64,000 bases of DNA, from the NCBI GenBank assembly GCA_019638625.1, contig JAHBTK010000002.1, positions 124,001-188,000 on the forward strand, written 5' to 3'. The notes below the pieces were generated by a model. That model was not told the DNA's origin, ran no database searches, and saw only the letters and a program-made list of their open reading frames with translations. The translations under genes and the position numbers were made by a program. The first letter of the stretch is position 1. Each line of letters begins with the position of its first letter. The DNA is from Chitinophagaceae bacterium (GTDB lineage: Bacteria; Bacteroidota; Bacteroidia; Chitinophagales; Chitinophagaceae). This document shows, piece by piece, positions 1-8,340 of the stretch.

Positions 1-2
1 TG

Positions 3-125
3 ATCGACAGGCGTTTCAGCCGCGAACTGCCTATTCAACCGGATTACTGCGGGAAGGCAATTGATTCCAATGTTTCCCAAAAAGTAACGGTAGAATGGGA
101 TAAAGAAGAAGTGATCCTGCATTAG
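3..125 (+). CDS. 3' end of an unrecognised gene (partial)
   Basis: An open frame runs in from the left edge and gives 40 residues before the TAG at 123-125; the ending is WDKEEVILH. It carries no motif I recognise and no membrane segment. It converges on the FKBP gene that ends at 219. The 93 bases between them contain repeated CTTAC/TTTTAC words but no clean terminator hairpin. Function cannot be assigned from this stub. Confidence 0.5.
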   Translation: MDRRFSRELPIQPDYCGKAIDSNVSQKVTVEWDKEEVILH

Positions 126-218
126 GCAGAAAAGTAAGATGATAAACGATCAGAACCGCCTTCTTACGATTTTCCGGTCTTACCATTTTACTTTTTACTC
201 TCTTACTATTTTACAGTC

Positions 219-731
219 TTACTGTACATCCAGCAGATCAACATCGAAAATAAGAATTGAATTAGCCGGAATAACCACTTCACCGGTGTTGGGATTTTTC
301 CGGTCTGTGCTTCCATAACCCATGTAGGGCGGAATATACAGGGTAATTTTACCCCCGGATTTTATTTTATTTAACCCTTTCTGCCAACCGGCGATAACAC
401 CGCCCAGATAAAAACTCACCGGCTCTGTGGACTGGTCGAAAACCGTTTCGTTCGTAAGTTTTCCTTTATAGTTAACCACCACCAAAGAACAAGCCGTGGG
501 AACGACAGTGCCCGTGCCCGCAGACTGGATCGTATAAAACAAACCGGAAGGGTCCTCTACATAGCCTGTTATACCTTTATCATCAAGATAATCTTTTACT
601 TTAGCTGCCTGGGTATCAACACGGGTTACCGTTGCTTCCTCGTACGGACATCCGGACTCTTTATTTTTTAAACAACCGGAGATCATCAAACCTGCTGTCA
701 ATACAGCAAAACCTAATAAGACTTTTTTCAT
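219..731 (-). CDS. FKBP-type peptidyl-prolyl cis-trans isomerase, lipoprotein
   Basis: The protein has 170 residues. It starts with a lipoprotein signal (KK, a hydrophobic stretch, then ISGC with the lipidated Cys at residue 20), so it should be anchored in the outer or inner membrane facing the periplasm. The C-terminal half is an FKBP domain: the VNYKGKL strand, the VFDQS loop, GWQKGLNKIKSGGK, and the PPYMGYG segment with the following IPANSILIFDVDLLDV strand. FKBPs speed prolyl bond isomerisation during folding; many Bacteroidota carry several such lipoproteins. The gene stands alone, facing the partial gene at the left edge. The family call is secure; the client proteins are unknown. Confidence 0.9.
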   Translation of the reverse strand: MKKVLLGFAVLTAGLMISGCLKNKESGCPYEEATVTRVDTQAAKVKDYLDDKGITGYVEDPSGLFYTIQSAGTGTVVPTACSLVVVNYKGKLTNETVFDQSTEPVSFYLGGVIAGWQKGLNKIKSGGKITLYIPPYMGYGSTDRKNPNTGEVVIPANSILIFDVDLLDVQ

Positions 732-785
732 ATTCTAATTTAAGACTTTAACACGTTGATAAAAAGCGGAGCAGGAACGTTGCAT

Positions 786-1097
786 CTATTCTGATTCTTC
801 TTTCAATTTTAACTCCCTGTATCGCTGTTCCCGCATCTCCCACTTATGCTTTTTATTAAATATTGCAAAAAAACAACTTATGATTATAATCGCTATAATT
901 AAAACAAGGGGATTAAAGCTGCTGTTCCTGATCATTGCGGCCCGTTTGTACCAGCCGGACATAAAATTCAGAAGAATGGGAAGCCCGAAAACAAGTCCCA
1001 AAGGCAGCCCTATCAGCAGTTGGCGGAATGTTTTCTTTTCCTTATCCCGGTTTTCCTCCCAGTACTTTACAAATGCTTTTTCTTCTTCACTCAACAT
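786..1097 (-). CDS. Small two-helix membrane protein of unknown function
   Basis: The protein has 103 residues: a charged N-terminus rich in Glu and Lys (residues 1-27), a hydrophobic segment around 27-47, a short basic loop, a second hydrophobic segment around 64-80 (LVLIIAIIIISCFFAIF), and a charged, basic/acidic tail ending KEESE. This is the layout of a small inner-membrane protein with both ends in the cytoplasm. I do not recognise a family. It is read the same way as the FKBP gene, 54 bases upstream of it, so the two could be co-transcribed. Confidence 0.6.
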   Translation of the reverse strand: MLSEEEKAFVKYWEENRDKEKKTFRQLLIGLPLGLVFGLPILLNFMSGWYKRAAMIRNSSFNPLVLIIAIIIISCFFAIFNKKHKWEMREQRYRELKLKEESE

Positions 1098-1424
1098 AAC
1101 AGCATCCTATAAAACTGCAAATATATCGTGGGAGATATAAAGAAAACTATCAAAATGTCAAAAAAAAGTGAAAGACGCTGTGTTTCAGCGGATCGGGTAA
1201 CAGGATACCGGAGTAAGATTTTTTTGTGAGCCTTAGTCCCATAGCCTTTTGAGTTCCGAACTCTAACCCTTTCTGGTTCCACACAGCATTCGCGTGCAGA
1301 GCCTTGTACCAGGTTGAGGAAAGGCGTATCGGTGTATCAGAGACGAAAATTTAAAATATACCCTTAATTATTTAATAACATATATTTTTAAAAAAATATG
1401 TAAATTCGGAAAACCTGATACCAT
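1098..1424. other. Intergenic region, divergent promoters
   Basis: These 327 bases separate the small membrane protein gene from the YkuK-like gene. The last 90 bases are very A+T rich and should hold the promoter of the rightward gene, but I see no exact TAnnTTTG element. I see no RNA gene, repeat or credible reading frame here. Confidence 0.4.
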
Positions 1425-1898
1425 ATGTTATGGAGAAAATTTAACGGGGAACGAATACATATCCCCATTAAGGATGAAGTAAAAAACGCTATTATCCGCG
1501 AAACCCGGAACGGATTCCATCTCAAAGTTTGCATCGGCACCGACTCGCAGGTGAAAGGAGCAGAAACGGAATTTGCTACCGTAATTGTTTTTCTCAGGGA
1601 GGGACATGGAGGCTTTATGTTCATTCACAACGAGAAAACCCGGAAACAGTTTTCCATTAAGGAAAGAATGCTGGTGGAAGTAGCCAAAAGTATTGAGATC
1701 GCCTATGAACTCTGCGACCTGTTTACTCAATACGATGTAGACATGGAGGTACATGCGGATATCAATACCAATCCGCAGTTCAAAAGCAATGAGGCGCTCC
1801 GCGAAGCGATGGGTTATATCCTGGGAATGGGCTTTGCGTTCAAAGCCAAACCGGAGGCCTTTGCCAGCAGCAGTTGCGCTAATAAGGTAGTGAACTGA
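1425..1898 (+). CDS. RNase H-like YkuK family protein (DUF458)
   Basis: The protein has 157 residues and matches the Bacillus YkuK family (DUF458), which has a ribonuclease H-like fold but no established activity. The hallmark is KVCIGTDSQ near residues 34-42, where the Asp sits at the usual first acidic site of the fold; a second acidic strand is VDMEVHADIN near residues 104-113, and KAKPEAFASSSCANKVV closes the protein. The length fits the family. It lies alone between two leftward genes and converges on engB. The family call is good; a nuclease activity is only inferred from fold. Confidence 0.8.
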   Translation: MLWRKFNGERIHIPIKDEVKNAIIRETRNGFHLKVCIGTDSQVKGAETEFATVIVFLREGHGGFMFIHNEKTRKQFSIKERMLVEVAKSIEIAYELCDLFTQYDVDMEVHADINTNPQFKSNEALREAMGYILGMGFAFKAKPEAFASSSCANKVVN

Positions 1899-1962
1899 TC
1901 ATCTTATCCTGTAAAACTTCCCGTAAAAGCGGCGTTGCTCTCCGCTCATGGATTTGTCTCCC

Positions 1963-2604
1963 CTATTCTTTCCCCTTCTCCTCCTTATATACCAGGTTCC
2001 ATTCTTCGATCGCGGACAATATTTTATCCCTTCCCAACTTTTTTACAGCGCTGGTAACAAAGTGCGGGGGCAGGAACTCCCAGCTTTTCGAAAGTGCATT
2101 CAGGAAGGCCTTTACATTTTTACTTACTGCCTGTTGCGTTGTTTTATCCGCTTTGGTAAATACTATGGCAAAAGGCGCCTGCCATTCCCCCAGTTGGTTG
2201 ATGAATCGGAGATCTGCTTCCTGCGGGCTATGCCGGGCATCGATCAATACAAACACATTCACGAGGTTTTCTCTTTTCTGCAAATAGTCCCTCGTCATCA
2301 TCTCCCAGTGCTTACGTTGCTGCTGGGACACTTTGGCAAACCCGTATCCCGGAAGGTCCACTATATACCAATGCTGGCTGCCGTTTTCTTCAGAACTGCT
2401 TACAATGTCAAAATGATTGATCATCTGCGTCTTCCCGGGGGAGGCCGATGTTTTTGCCAGTTTCTGGTAGTTGCACAGCATATTGATAAGAGAGGACTTG
2501 CCCACATTACTTCGCCCGATGAACGCGTATTCAGGTCTGTCCGGTTCCGGGCAATGTTTGTAGTCCGGGCTGCTTATTAAATATTTTGCCGATTGAATGA
2601 TCAT
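1963..2604 (-). CDS. engB: Ribosome biogenesis GTP-binding protein EngB (YsxC/YihA)
   Basis: The protein has 213 residues and is a TrmE-Era-EngA-EngB-Septin type GTPase needed for assembly of the large ribosomal subunit. The P-loop is GRSNVGKSS at residues 30-38, G3 is DLPGYG, G4 is TKAD, and the SAV element that closes the base-binding site lies near the end (VTSAVKK). The start fits the family, whose members begin just before the first beta strand of the G domain. It lies 46 bases downstream of the serine hydrolase gene and may share its transcript. Confidence 0.95.
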   Translation of the reverse strand: MIIQSAKYLISSPDYKHCPEPDRPEYAFIGRSNVGKSSLINMLCNYQKLAKTSASPGKTQMINHFDIVSSSEENGSQHWYIVDLPGYGFAKVSQQQRKHWEMMTRDYLQKRENLVNVFVLIDARHSPQEADLRFINQLGEWQAPFAIVFTKADKTTQQAVSKNVKAFLNALSKSWEFLPPHFVTSAVKKLGRDKILSAIEEWNLVYKEEKGKE

Positions 2605-2650
2605 GACGCAGGTTTCAGGTTACAGGGTTCGGAACCCTTTTGATCCTCCC

Positions 2651-4408
2651 CTATTTCTTCTTCACCGCTTTAAAATTTCCGTTGGGCTGAATAAATGTCA
2701 ATGCATTGGCTTCATTGCCCGAAACATCAAACTTTACACTATACCCATCCAGTACCTTCAGCTTAAAGGTATGATCTCCGGTATATACCGTTTCGTATTC
2801 AGGTTGTCCCGGAACAAACACATATAGTATCTCGCTTTTCAAATACACTTTTGCCGTCATGCCGGCAAGACTATATTCACCCGTATATTTTTCCAGTTCC
2901 TGCCTAGTCAGCGGCCTGGCTTTGGGCTTATAGCTGAATTCAATCGGTTTTACATTCGGCTCAAGGGATGCCGTAAATCCGCTGATCTTACCATCTTCAC
3001 CGGTCCTGAAATTGATTTTGGTGCCCCCTTCTGTTGTATCCAATCCGTCCTGCCGGTCAAATCCTTTTATTTCAAACACATCATAATGATAGTGGCGAAG
3101 CCAGACGGAGTCCTTCCCCATGTTCGAGAAAAGGGAATCATTCCTCCAATACACTCCTGCATCTCCATAACCGGGATGATTAAAGTTTCCTTCGTACTCC
3201 TTTAAGCCATGGGAGGGTTTGGTTCCGGTTACCCGGGAAGATTGTTTGGTTCCTTCAGCCTCTTTGGCTTCCTTTTTTGATTTTTCCAGTTCTTTCTTCC
3301 TGTCACCACTCCAGTTGATATATTTCAGTCCAAATAGTTTATCTATAATAATATTACGGGCCAATGCCGGAATGGGTGACCCGTTCTGGTTGGTAAGAAC
3401 AATAACGCCAATGCTGTCCGCGGGAAAGAAGCTGGTATTGGCGGAAAAACCGTCTATATTTCCTCCGTGATCTACCCGGTAGTGCCCCCGGTAGGAAGAT
3501 AAGGACCAACCTAACCCATAGTCAGAAAAATAAATGTCCGGGTTGGTTTTTCCCGGATAACCACCTCCTGTCGACATATGAGAAGAGAAGGCCTTCGTTA
3601 TATAACCGGCAGGCAGCACTTCTTTACCTTCAAATTTCCCGTCATTGATCCAGGTGATCACCCAGTTTGCCATTTCTGTAACGGAACTATTGATACTGTC
3701 GTTTTTCAAACGGTATCCGATGGCCGCATCGTTGTCTTTTGGCAAATCATCCACACTAAGGTTCGACCGGCTCATACCCAATGGGGTAAAGATCCTTTCC
3801 CTGATATTGGCTTCCCAGGATTTACCGGTAAGCTTTTCAGCGAGCACACCCTGCACCAGGAACATAAAGTTGTTATACTGCCATCTTTCACGCAGCGTGG
3901 CGCTGGGTTCCAGGTATTGCACCCGTTCGATCAAGCTGTCGCGTGATTTCGTAGTAAAAAGGTACCAGGAGAAATCATGGCGGGGCAATCCTGTTCGGTG
4001 GCTCATCAGGTCTATGGACGTGACGCCGTTGTTCATTTCATTATTAAAAAACTGCAGTGTTGGCAGGTATTCCGTTACTTTTTTGTTCAGGGAAAGTTTC
4101 CCCTCTTTTTCCAGTATCCCCAGCAGCGATGAAGTGAACGCTTTTGTGCAGGAGCCGATCGCAAACAATGTGTTGGGCGTTACCGGCTTTTTGGCCTCAT
4201 AGTCGCTATAGCCAAAACCTTTACTGTAGATCACTTTATCCTTCTCCACCACCGCTACTGCAAACCCCGGAGCATTCCAGTCTTTCAGGAGCCTGCTTAA
4301 AGCGGTATCAATCCCCGTCAGTCTTTTATCCACCGTTTGTTTTGTCTTCTGGGCATACACAAGCATACCGCAACATGCAAGCACTGCAAGTAGGGAGAGT
4401 TTTTTCAT
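2651..4408 (-). CDS. Secreted serine hydrolase, beta-lactamase/class C family
   Basis: The protein has 585 residues from the ATG at 4408; the open frame extends further upstream but that part overlaps the preceding gene in another frame and lacks a signal peptide, while MKKLSLLAVLACCGMLVYAQ is a typical one. The catalytic domain has SCTK at residues 86-89 (serine nucleophile and lysine), YNN at 178-180, and an HGG motif (VDHGGNIDG) as in class C beta-lactamases, DD-peptidases and esterases of this fold. The C-terminal third resembles the DUF3471 beta-barrel often attached to such hydrolases. The ATG is 11 bases from the stop of the trans-sulfuration gene, so the two are probably co-transcribed. 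The substrate is not known. Confidence 0.88.
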   Translation of the reverse strand: MKKLSLLAVLACCGMLVYAQKTKQTVDKRLTGIDTALSRLLKDWNAPGFAVAVVEKDKVIYSKGFGYSDYEAKKPVTPNTLFAIGSCTKAFTSSLLGILEKEGKLSLNKKVTEYLPTLQFFNNEMNNGVTSIDLMSHRTGLPRHDFSWYLFTTKSRDSLIERVQYLEPSATLRERWQYNNFMFLVQGVLAEKLTGKSWEANIRERIFTPLGMSRSNLSVDDLPKDNDAAIGYRLKNDSINSSVTEMANWVITWINDGKFEGKEVLPAGYITKAFSSHMSTGGGYPGKTNPDIYFSDYGLGWSLSSYRGHYRVDHGGNIDGFSANTSFFPADSIGVIVLTNQNGSPIPALARNIIIDKLFGLKYINWSGDRKKELEKSKKEAKEAEGTKQSSRVTGTKPSHGLKEYEGNFNHPGYGDAGVYWRNDSLFSNMGKDSVWLRHYHYDVFEIKGFDRQDGLDTTEGGTKINFRTGEDGKISGFTASLEPNVKPIEFSYKPKARPLTRQELEKYTGEYSLAGMTAKVYLKSEILYVFVPGQPEYETVYTGDHTFKLKVLDGYSVKFDVSGNEANALTFIQPNGNFKAVKKK

Positions 4409-4419
4409 TTTGGTTGTTT

Positions 4420-5646
4420 TTATTTTAATGCCTGATCCAGATCGTTCAGAATGTCTGCTATATTTTCCATACCCACACTCATCCTGATCAAACCATCGGT
4501 GATGCCGAACTGTTCCCGCTGCTCCCTGGGTACGCTGTAATGCGTCATAGAAGCAGGATGACATAAAAGCGTATCGCAGGTGCCCAGTGAAACAGTACGG
4601 GTACAAAATTTTAGTTTGTTCATAAAATCAATACCGCCCTGTAAACCGCCTTTCAGTTCAAAACTCATCATAGCGCCCGGATGCCGCATTTGTTTTTTTG
4701 CCACTGCATAGTCCGGGTGTGTGGGCAACCCGTTATAATTGATTGATGATACGGCAGGATGCCCGTCCAAAAAAGCAGCTACTTTTTCGGCGTTAGCGCA
4801 ATGTCTCTCCATCCTTAATTCCAGTGTCTTCATTCCATTAACCAGCAGAAATGCATCAAACGGATTTCCGCTGCCTCCCAGGGCCTTATAGGTCACGTAT
4901 GCCCTTCCTTTCATAAAGGCAAGGTCCTTGCCCATAAAAATACCGCCTATAGCGGTGCCATGCCCGTTCAGGAATTTGGTGGTGGAATGCACCACGAAAT
5001 CCACGCCATATTTAAACGGCTGCTGCAGATAAGGGGTGGCGAATGTATTATCGCAGGCCACCATTTTGCCATACTGCTTACCCAGCTTTGTAAGCGCCTC
5101 AATATCCACACATTGGATCGTGGGATTGGCCGGCGTTTCCAGGTAAATCATTTTTATAGCGGGATTATTCTTTATAGCTTCTTCTGCAATGTTTAAATCC
5201 CGGAGGTCTGCAATTAAAGATTGTACTCCCTTCGCCGGCAATATGGTATTCATATGCTCCTGCGTACCGCCATACAATGAATAGTGTGATAAAACCGCAT
5301 CACCTGTGTCCAGGGTACTGAATAACAAAGTGCTGATAGCCGCCATCCCGGAGGACTGCAAATATGCTTTCAACTGTAAAGGGTTGCCGTTTTCGTCTGT
5401 AACACCAAAACTTTCCATCGCCGCTATCTTTCTCTCCGCTTCTGAAAAGGTGGGGTTACCCCAGCGGGAGTAAATATAACCTTCTTCCTTGCCGCTGAAC
5501 CGGCGCATCCCTTGCTCCGCATCATCATACACGAAAGTAGAGCTGGCATAAACCGGGGTAAGGTGAGCGTAATTAGGGTCCTGGGTATGTCCTGCATGTA
5601 TAGCCAATGAGCTAAAGCCTGAATAAGTCTGACCGTTATCTTCCAT
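4420..5646 (-). CDS. Trans-sulfuration family PLP enzyme (Met gamma-lyase / Cys-Met metabolism)
   Basis: The protein has 408 residues from the ATG at 5646. That start has a good ribosome site (AAAGGAA) and lies 27 bases downstream of a TAATTTTG promoter element at 5673-5680, so the longer open frame to 5718 is rejected. It is a fold-type I PLP enzyme of the Cys/Met metabolism family: YSRWGNPT near the N-terminus, the PLP-ring contact in the ASSGMAAIS-like segment, and the PLP lysine in HSTTKFLNGHG. Members include cystathionine gamma-synthase, O-acylhomoserine sulfhydrylase and methionine gamma-lyase; sequence alone does not settle which. It heads a likely unit with the serine hydrolase. Confidence 0.88.
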   Translation of the reverse strand: MEDNGQTYSGFSSLAIHAGHTQDPNYAHLTPVYASSTFVYDDAEQGMRRFSGKEEGYIYSRWGNPTFSEAERKIAAMESFGVTDENGNPLQLKAYLQSSGMAAISTLLFSTLDTGDAVLSHYSLYGGTQEHMNTILPAKGVQSLIADLRDLNIAEEAIKNNPAIKMIYLETPANPTIQCVDIEALTKLGKQYGKMVACDNTFATPYLQQPFKYGVDFVVHSTTKFLNGHGTAIGGIFMGKDLAFMKGRAYVTYKALGGSGNPFDAFLLVNGMKTLELRMERHCANAEKVAAFLDGHPAVSSINYNGLPTHPDYAVAKKQMRHPGAMMSFELKGGLQGGIDFMNKLKFCTRTVSLGTCDTLLCHPASMTHYSVPREQREQFGITDGLIRMSVGMENIADILNDLDQALK

Positions 5647-5672
5647 CGAAATTCCTTTTAATTGAGGGAGTT

Positions 5673-5680
5673 CAAAATTA
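5673..5680 (-). promoter_or_regulatory. Promoter -7 element (TAATTTTG)
   Basis: This matches the Bacteroidota -7 consensus TAnnTTTG exactly and lies 27 bases upstream of the chosen ATG of the trans-sulfuration gene. The matching -33 TTTG is not obvious. It supports the shorter start. Confidence 0.45.
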
Positions 5681-5813
5681 GCACAAATCAGGCAGCGGCA
5701 TTGTTGTTTTTCTGTCATTGGTTTTCCGGGCAGTCAATAAGGCCCGATGATCATCCTCCAGCCTTATATTGTGTGTGCATATATAAGCCCGAAGACTGAC
5801 TTGTAACTTGCGT

Positions 5814-7127
5814 CTACCCCTTTCTTACTACCCACTTCCAGATTTCCTTCCAGGACACTTTTTTACCGTAAAGCAGAATGCCTGTGCGGTATATTTTGGC
5901 AGTAAGCCAGGTGAAAAACAGGAAAGCCAACACCAGGAGCGCCATTGAAATTGCTATCTGCCACCAGGGCACGCCATAGGTAATCCTGCCCATCATTACA
6001 ATCGGCGAAGTAAGCGGGAACATACTTCCAAATATGGCAAGACTGCTGTCCGGTGCATTGACAGCTTTCATCATGATAACAAAACCCAATATCAGCGGCA
6101 TCATTACCGGGAATACCAGTTGCTGCGCTTCCTGCTGATCTTCGCTCACTACGCTTCCGATAGCGGCAAATAAAGCCGCATAGAGCAGGTACCCACCGAT
6201 AAAATAAAAAATAAAACAAAAAAGGATCAGCCCGACCGGTAATGAGCGAAGTCCCTCAATTGCGGAAGCGATGCCGCTGTTACCAGCCTGCGTAGCCATA
6301 GCAGCCCCCACCTGGTCGCCAGAAGGCAACTGCTGGAAGAACTGCGGGAACAACAGGGGAATAAATAACTGCAATAAACTCATCAACACGATCCAGATAG
6401 CAAACTGCGTTAACCCTACAGCACCTATACCCACTATTTTTCCGAGCATCAGTTGGAAAGGTTTCGCGGAGCTGACGATCACTTCCGCGATACGGTTTGT
6501 TTTTTCTTCCATCACCCCGCGCATCACCATCGTACCATAAATCAACAGGATCATATAAATGAGTATGCCCCCGGCAAAAGACACCATATAGGTAATCCAG
6601 GTATTACTTTTTTTCTCCTTCCCGCCGGCGTCAACAATATTTTCTATCCGGATATCCGATTTGATCTTCTGGTAAATATCCGGGTCTATATCAGCGGCAA
6701 TCAGCCGCTTGCGCTCTATTGCCGCGTTGATCTTTCTTTCCAGAGCTGTTTTAACGAACAGGTTCACGGCCGCCTGGCTATGGATCTTCATCGGACCAGG
6801 CTGGCTATCCGAAAACTCCGGAATGTAGAGAAAGATGTTGTATCCTTCCCTGTTATACTTTGTCTTAAAAGACTCTTCTGTTTCATTCTGAATAAAGGTA
6901 TAACCAGACTTGTCATCCTTGCCGGGTTCTATTTTTCCATCAAACAGACCGGCATTATCAAGAATGGCGATCTTTTGCACTTTGCTGTCGCCACTGATAG
7001 ATACCGCTATTATTATCGCATAAAACGCGATGATAACTATAGGCACTAAAATAGTAGTCAGCAAAAAAGATTTTCTCTTTACCCTCGTCAGGTATTCTCG
7101 TTCTATTATCAAACCAATTTTACCCAT
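5814..7127 (-). CDS. ABC-2 type transporter permease (NatB-like)
   Basis: The protein has 437 residues. A first transmembrane helix lies near residues 20-45 (after EREYLTRVKRKSF, a typical start of this family), then a large extracytoplasmic domain up to about residue 175, then five or six helices to the end, with the conserved VMRGVMEEKTNRIAEVIVSS segment that links the first helix pair. This is the ABC-2/NatB permease pattern (sodium efflux or export of unknown substrates). The stop of the ATPase gene lies 30 bases upstream, so the two form one exporter. Confidence 0.88.
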   Translation of the reverse strand: MGKIGLIIEREYLTRVKRKSFLLTTILVPIVIIAFYAIIIAVSISGDSKVQKIAILDNAGLFDGKIEPGKDDKSGYTFIQNETEESFKTKYNREGYNIFLYIPEFSDSQPGPMKIHSQAAVNLFVKTALERKINAAIERKRLIAADIDPDIYQKIKSDIRIENIVDAGGKEKKSNTWITYMVSFAGGILIYMILLIYGTMVMRGVMEEKTNRIAEVIVSSAKPFQLMLGKIVGIGAVGLTQFAIWIVLMSLLQLFIPLLFPQFFQQLPSGDQVGAAMATQAGNSGIASAIEGLRSLPVGLILFCFIFYFIGGYLLYAALFAAIGSVVSEDQQEAQQLVFPVMMPLILGFVIMMKAVNAPDSSLAIFGSMFPLTSPIVMMGRITYGVPWWQIAISMALLVLAFLFFTWLTAKIYRTGILLYGKKVSWKEIWKWVVRKG

Positions 7128-7157
7128 ATGATCAATTCTAGCTGTTAAACAGATTTA

Positions 7158-8099
7158 TCACGCTTTTTCTATGTATTGAAATTGTCTTGCCAGTGGCGTA
7201 CCTTCCACCAGTTTGATGAATATATCATTCAATGAAGGCAGCATCTCGTTAAAAGAAATCACCTCATGCGATTGAGCGATCAGGTATTGCAACACATCAT
7301 GGGGTTTATATCCCTCCCGTATCTTCAACACGAAATGCTCTCCCCTGGTACCCACAGTTTCAAACACCGTGTTGTCCGGCAACGTGTCGGGCTTTCTTTC
7401 AAACCCTACCTGAAAGAGATTCTCCTTAAAGTCCTGTTTCACCCTCTTAACAGACCCGTCCAGTATTTTCTCCCCTTTGTTGATCAGGATAATATGATCG
7501 CAGATCTCTTCTACCTGCTCCATACGGTGTGTACTGAAAATGATAGTACTTCCTTTTTTGGCAAGATTAAAAATCTCATCCTTTATTAAATTGGCGTTCA
7601 CCGGGTCCAGTCCGCTGAATGGCTCATCCAGGATCACCAGGCTGGGCTCATGCAGAATAGTGGTAACGAATTGAAGTTTCTGGCTCATGCCCTTACTCAG
7701 GTCCTGTACTTTTTTATTCCACCAGCTCTGCATTTCCATCCGTTCAAACCAATACCTTATCTTGTCCATTGCCTCAGACTTCGACAATCCCTTTAGCCTT
7801 GCCAGGTATAAAGCCTGTTCCCCGATTTTCATTTTCTTATACAGTCCCCGCTCCTCCGGCATATATCCTATCCGGACAATATCATTTAAAGGGTCGAATT
7901 TTTTTCCCTCGAAAAGTATGGTCCCGTCGTCAGGATAAAAAATACCTGTGATCATCCTGAGCAAAGTAGTCTTGCCTGCCCCATTGGGGCCCAGCATACC
8001 AAAAACGGATCCCCTTGAAATATCGAAGCTCACATTGTCCACCGCTTTCTGTGTTGCAAAATTTTTTTTCAGGTTTTTTACTTCCAGAATATTCTCCAT
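7158..8099 (-). CDS. ABC transporter ATP-binding protein (NatA-like)
   Basis: The protein has 313 residues from the ATG at 8099. The frame is open to 8198, but a TACTTTTG promoter element at 8129-8136 sits inside that extension, and family members start right before the first strand (ILEVKNLKK). The Walker A motif is GPNGAGKTT at residues 37-45, the signature is LSKGMSQK, Walker B is LVILDEPFSGLDP, and the switch histidine is in STHRMEQ. A C-terminal extension of about 80 residues is usual for ATPases paired with ABC-2 permeases. It powers the permease encoded just downstream; substrate unknown. Confidence 0.9.
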   Translation of the reverse strand: MENILEVKNLKKNFATQKAVDNVSFDISRGSVFGMLGPNGAGKTTLLRMITGIFYPDDGTILFEGKKFDPLNDIVRIGYMPEERGLYKKMKIGEQALYLARLKGLSKSEAMDKIRYWFERMEMQSWWNKKVQDLSKGMSQKLQFVTTILHEPSLVILDEPFSGLDPVNANLIKDEIFNLAKKGSTIIFSTHRMEQVEEICDHIILINKGEKILDGSVKRVKQDFKENLFQVGFERKPDTLPDNTVFETVGTRGEHFVLKIREGYKPHDVLQYLIAQSHEVISFNEMLPSLNDIFIKLVEGTPLARQFQYIEKA

Positions 8100-8128
8100 G
8101 TTCGTCATATACCCCATTTTAATTGTAG

Positions 8129-8136
8129 CAAAAGTA
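8129..8136 (-). promoter_or_regulatory. Promoter -7 element (TACTTTTG)
   Basis: An exact TAnnTTTG match, 29 bases upstream of the start of the ABC ATPase gene. A TTTG-type -33 is weak or absent. It argues that translation begins at 8099 (or the in-frame ATG at 8108) and not further upstream. Confidence 0.45.
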
Positions 8137-8340
8137 TTGGTTAAGATTGGAAAAACACGGGAGGAGCGAATTAAAAATTCGCCACCGGGCGCCTGCAAAC
8201 AAATTAACCGGCAACGCTCTTCAATATCCGACGGTAGCCTTCTTTACTCCATCAACATAATCGTATTGTCTTGATCGGCATTTCGGAAATATTGGCTTTC
8301 CGTGAACAGTACCGTTCCTGCCTGCCTTTTTCGGGCAATG

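Noticed and set aside
1948..2580. A 210-codon rightward frame opposite engB
   Set aside because: It is a shadow of the engB gene on the other strand.
4409..4606. A 66-residue N-terminal extension of the serine hydrolase
   Set aside because: It overlaps the upstream gene in another frame and would bury the signal peptide.
8100..8198. A 33-residue extension of the ABC ATPase
   Set aside because: A promoter -7 element falls in it, and homologues start at the first strand.
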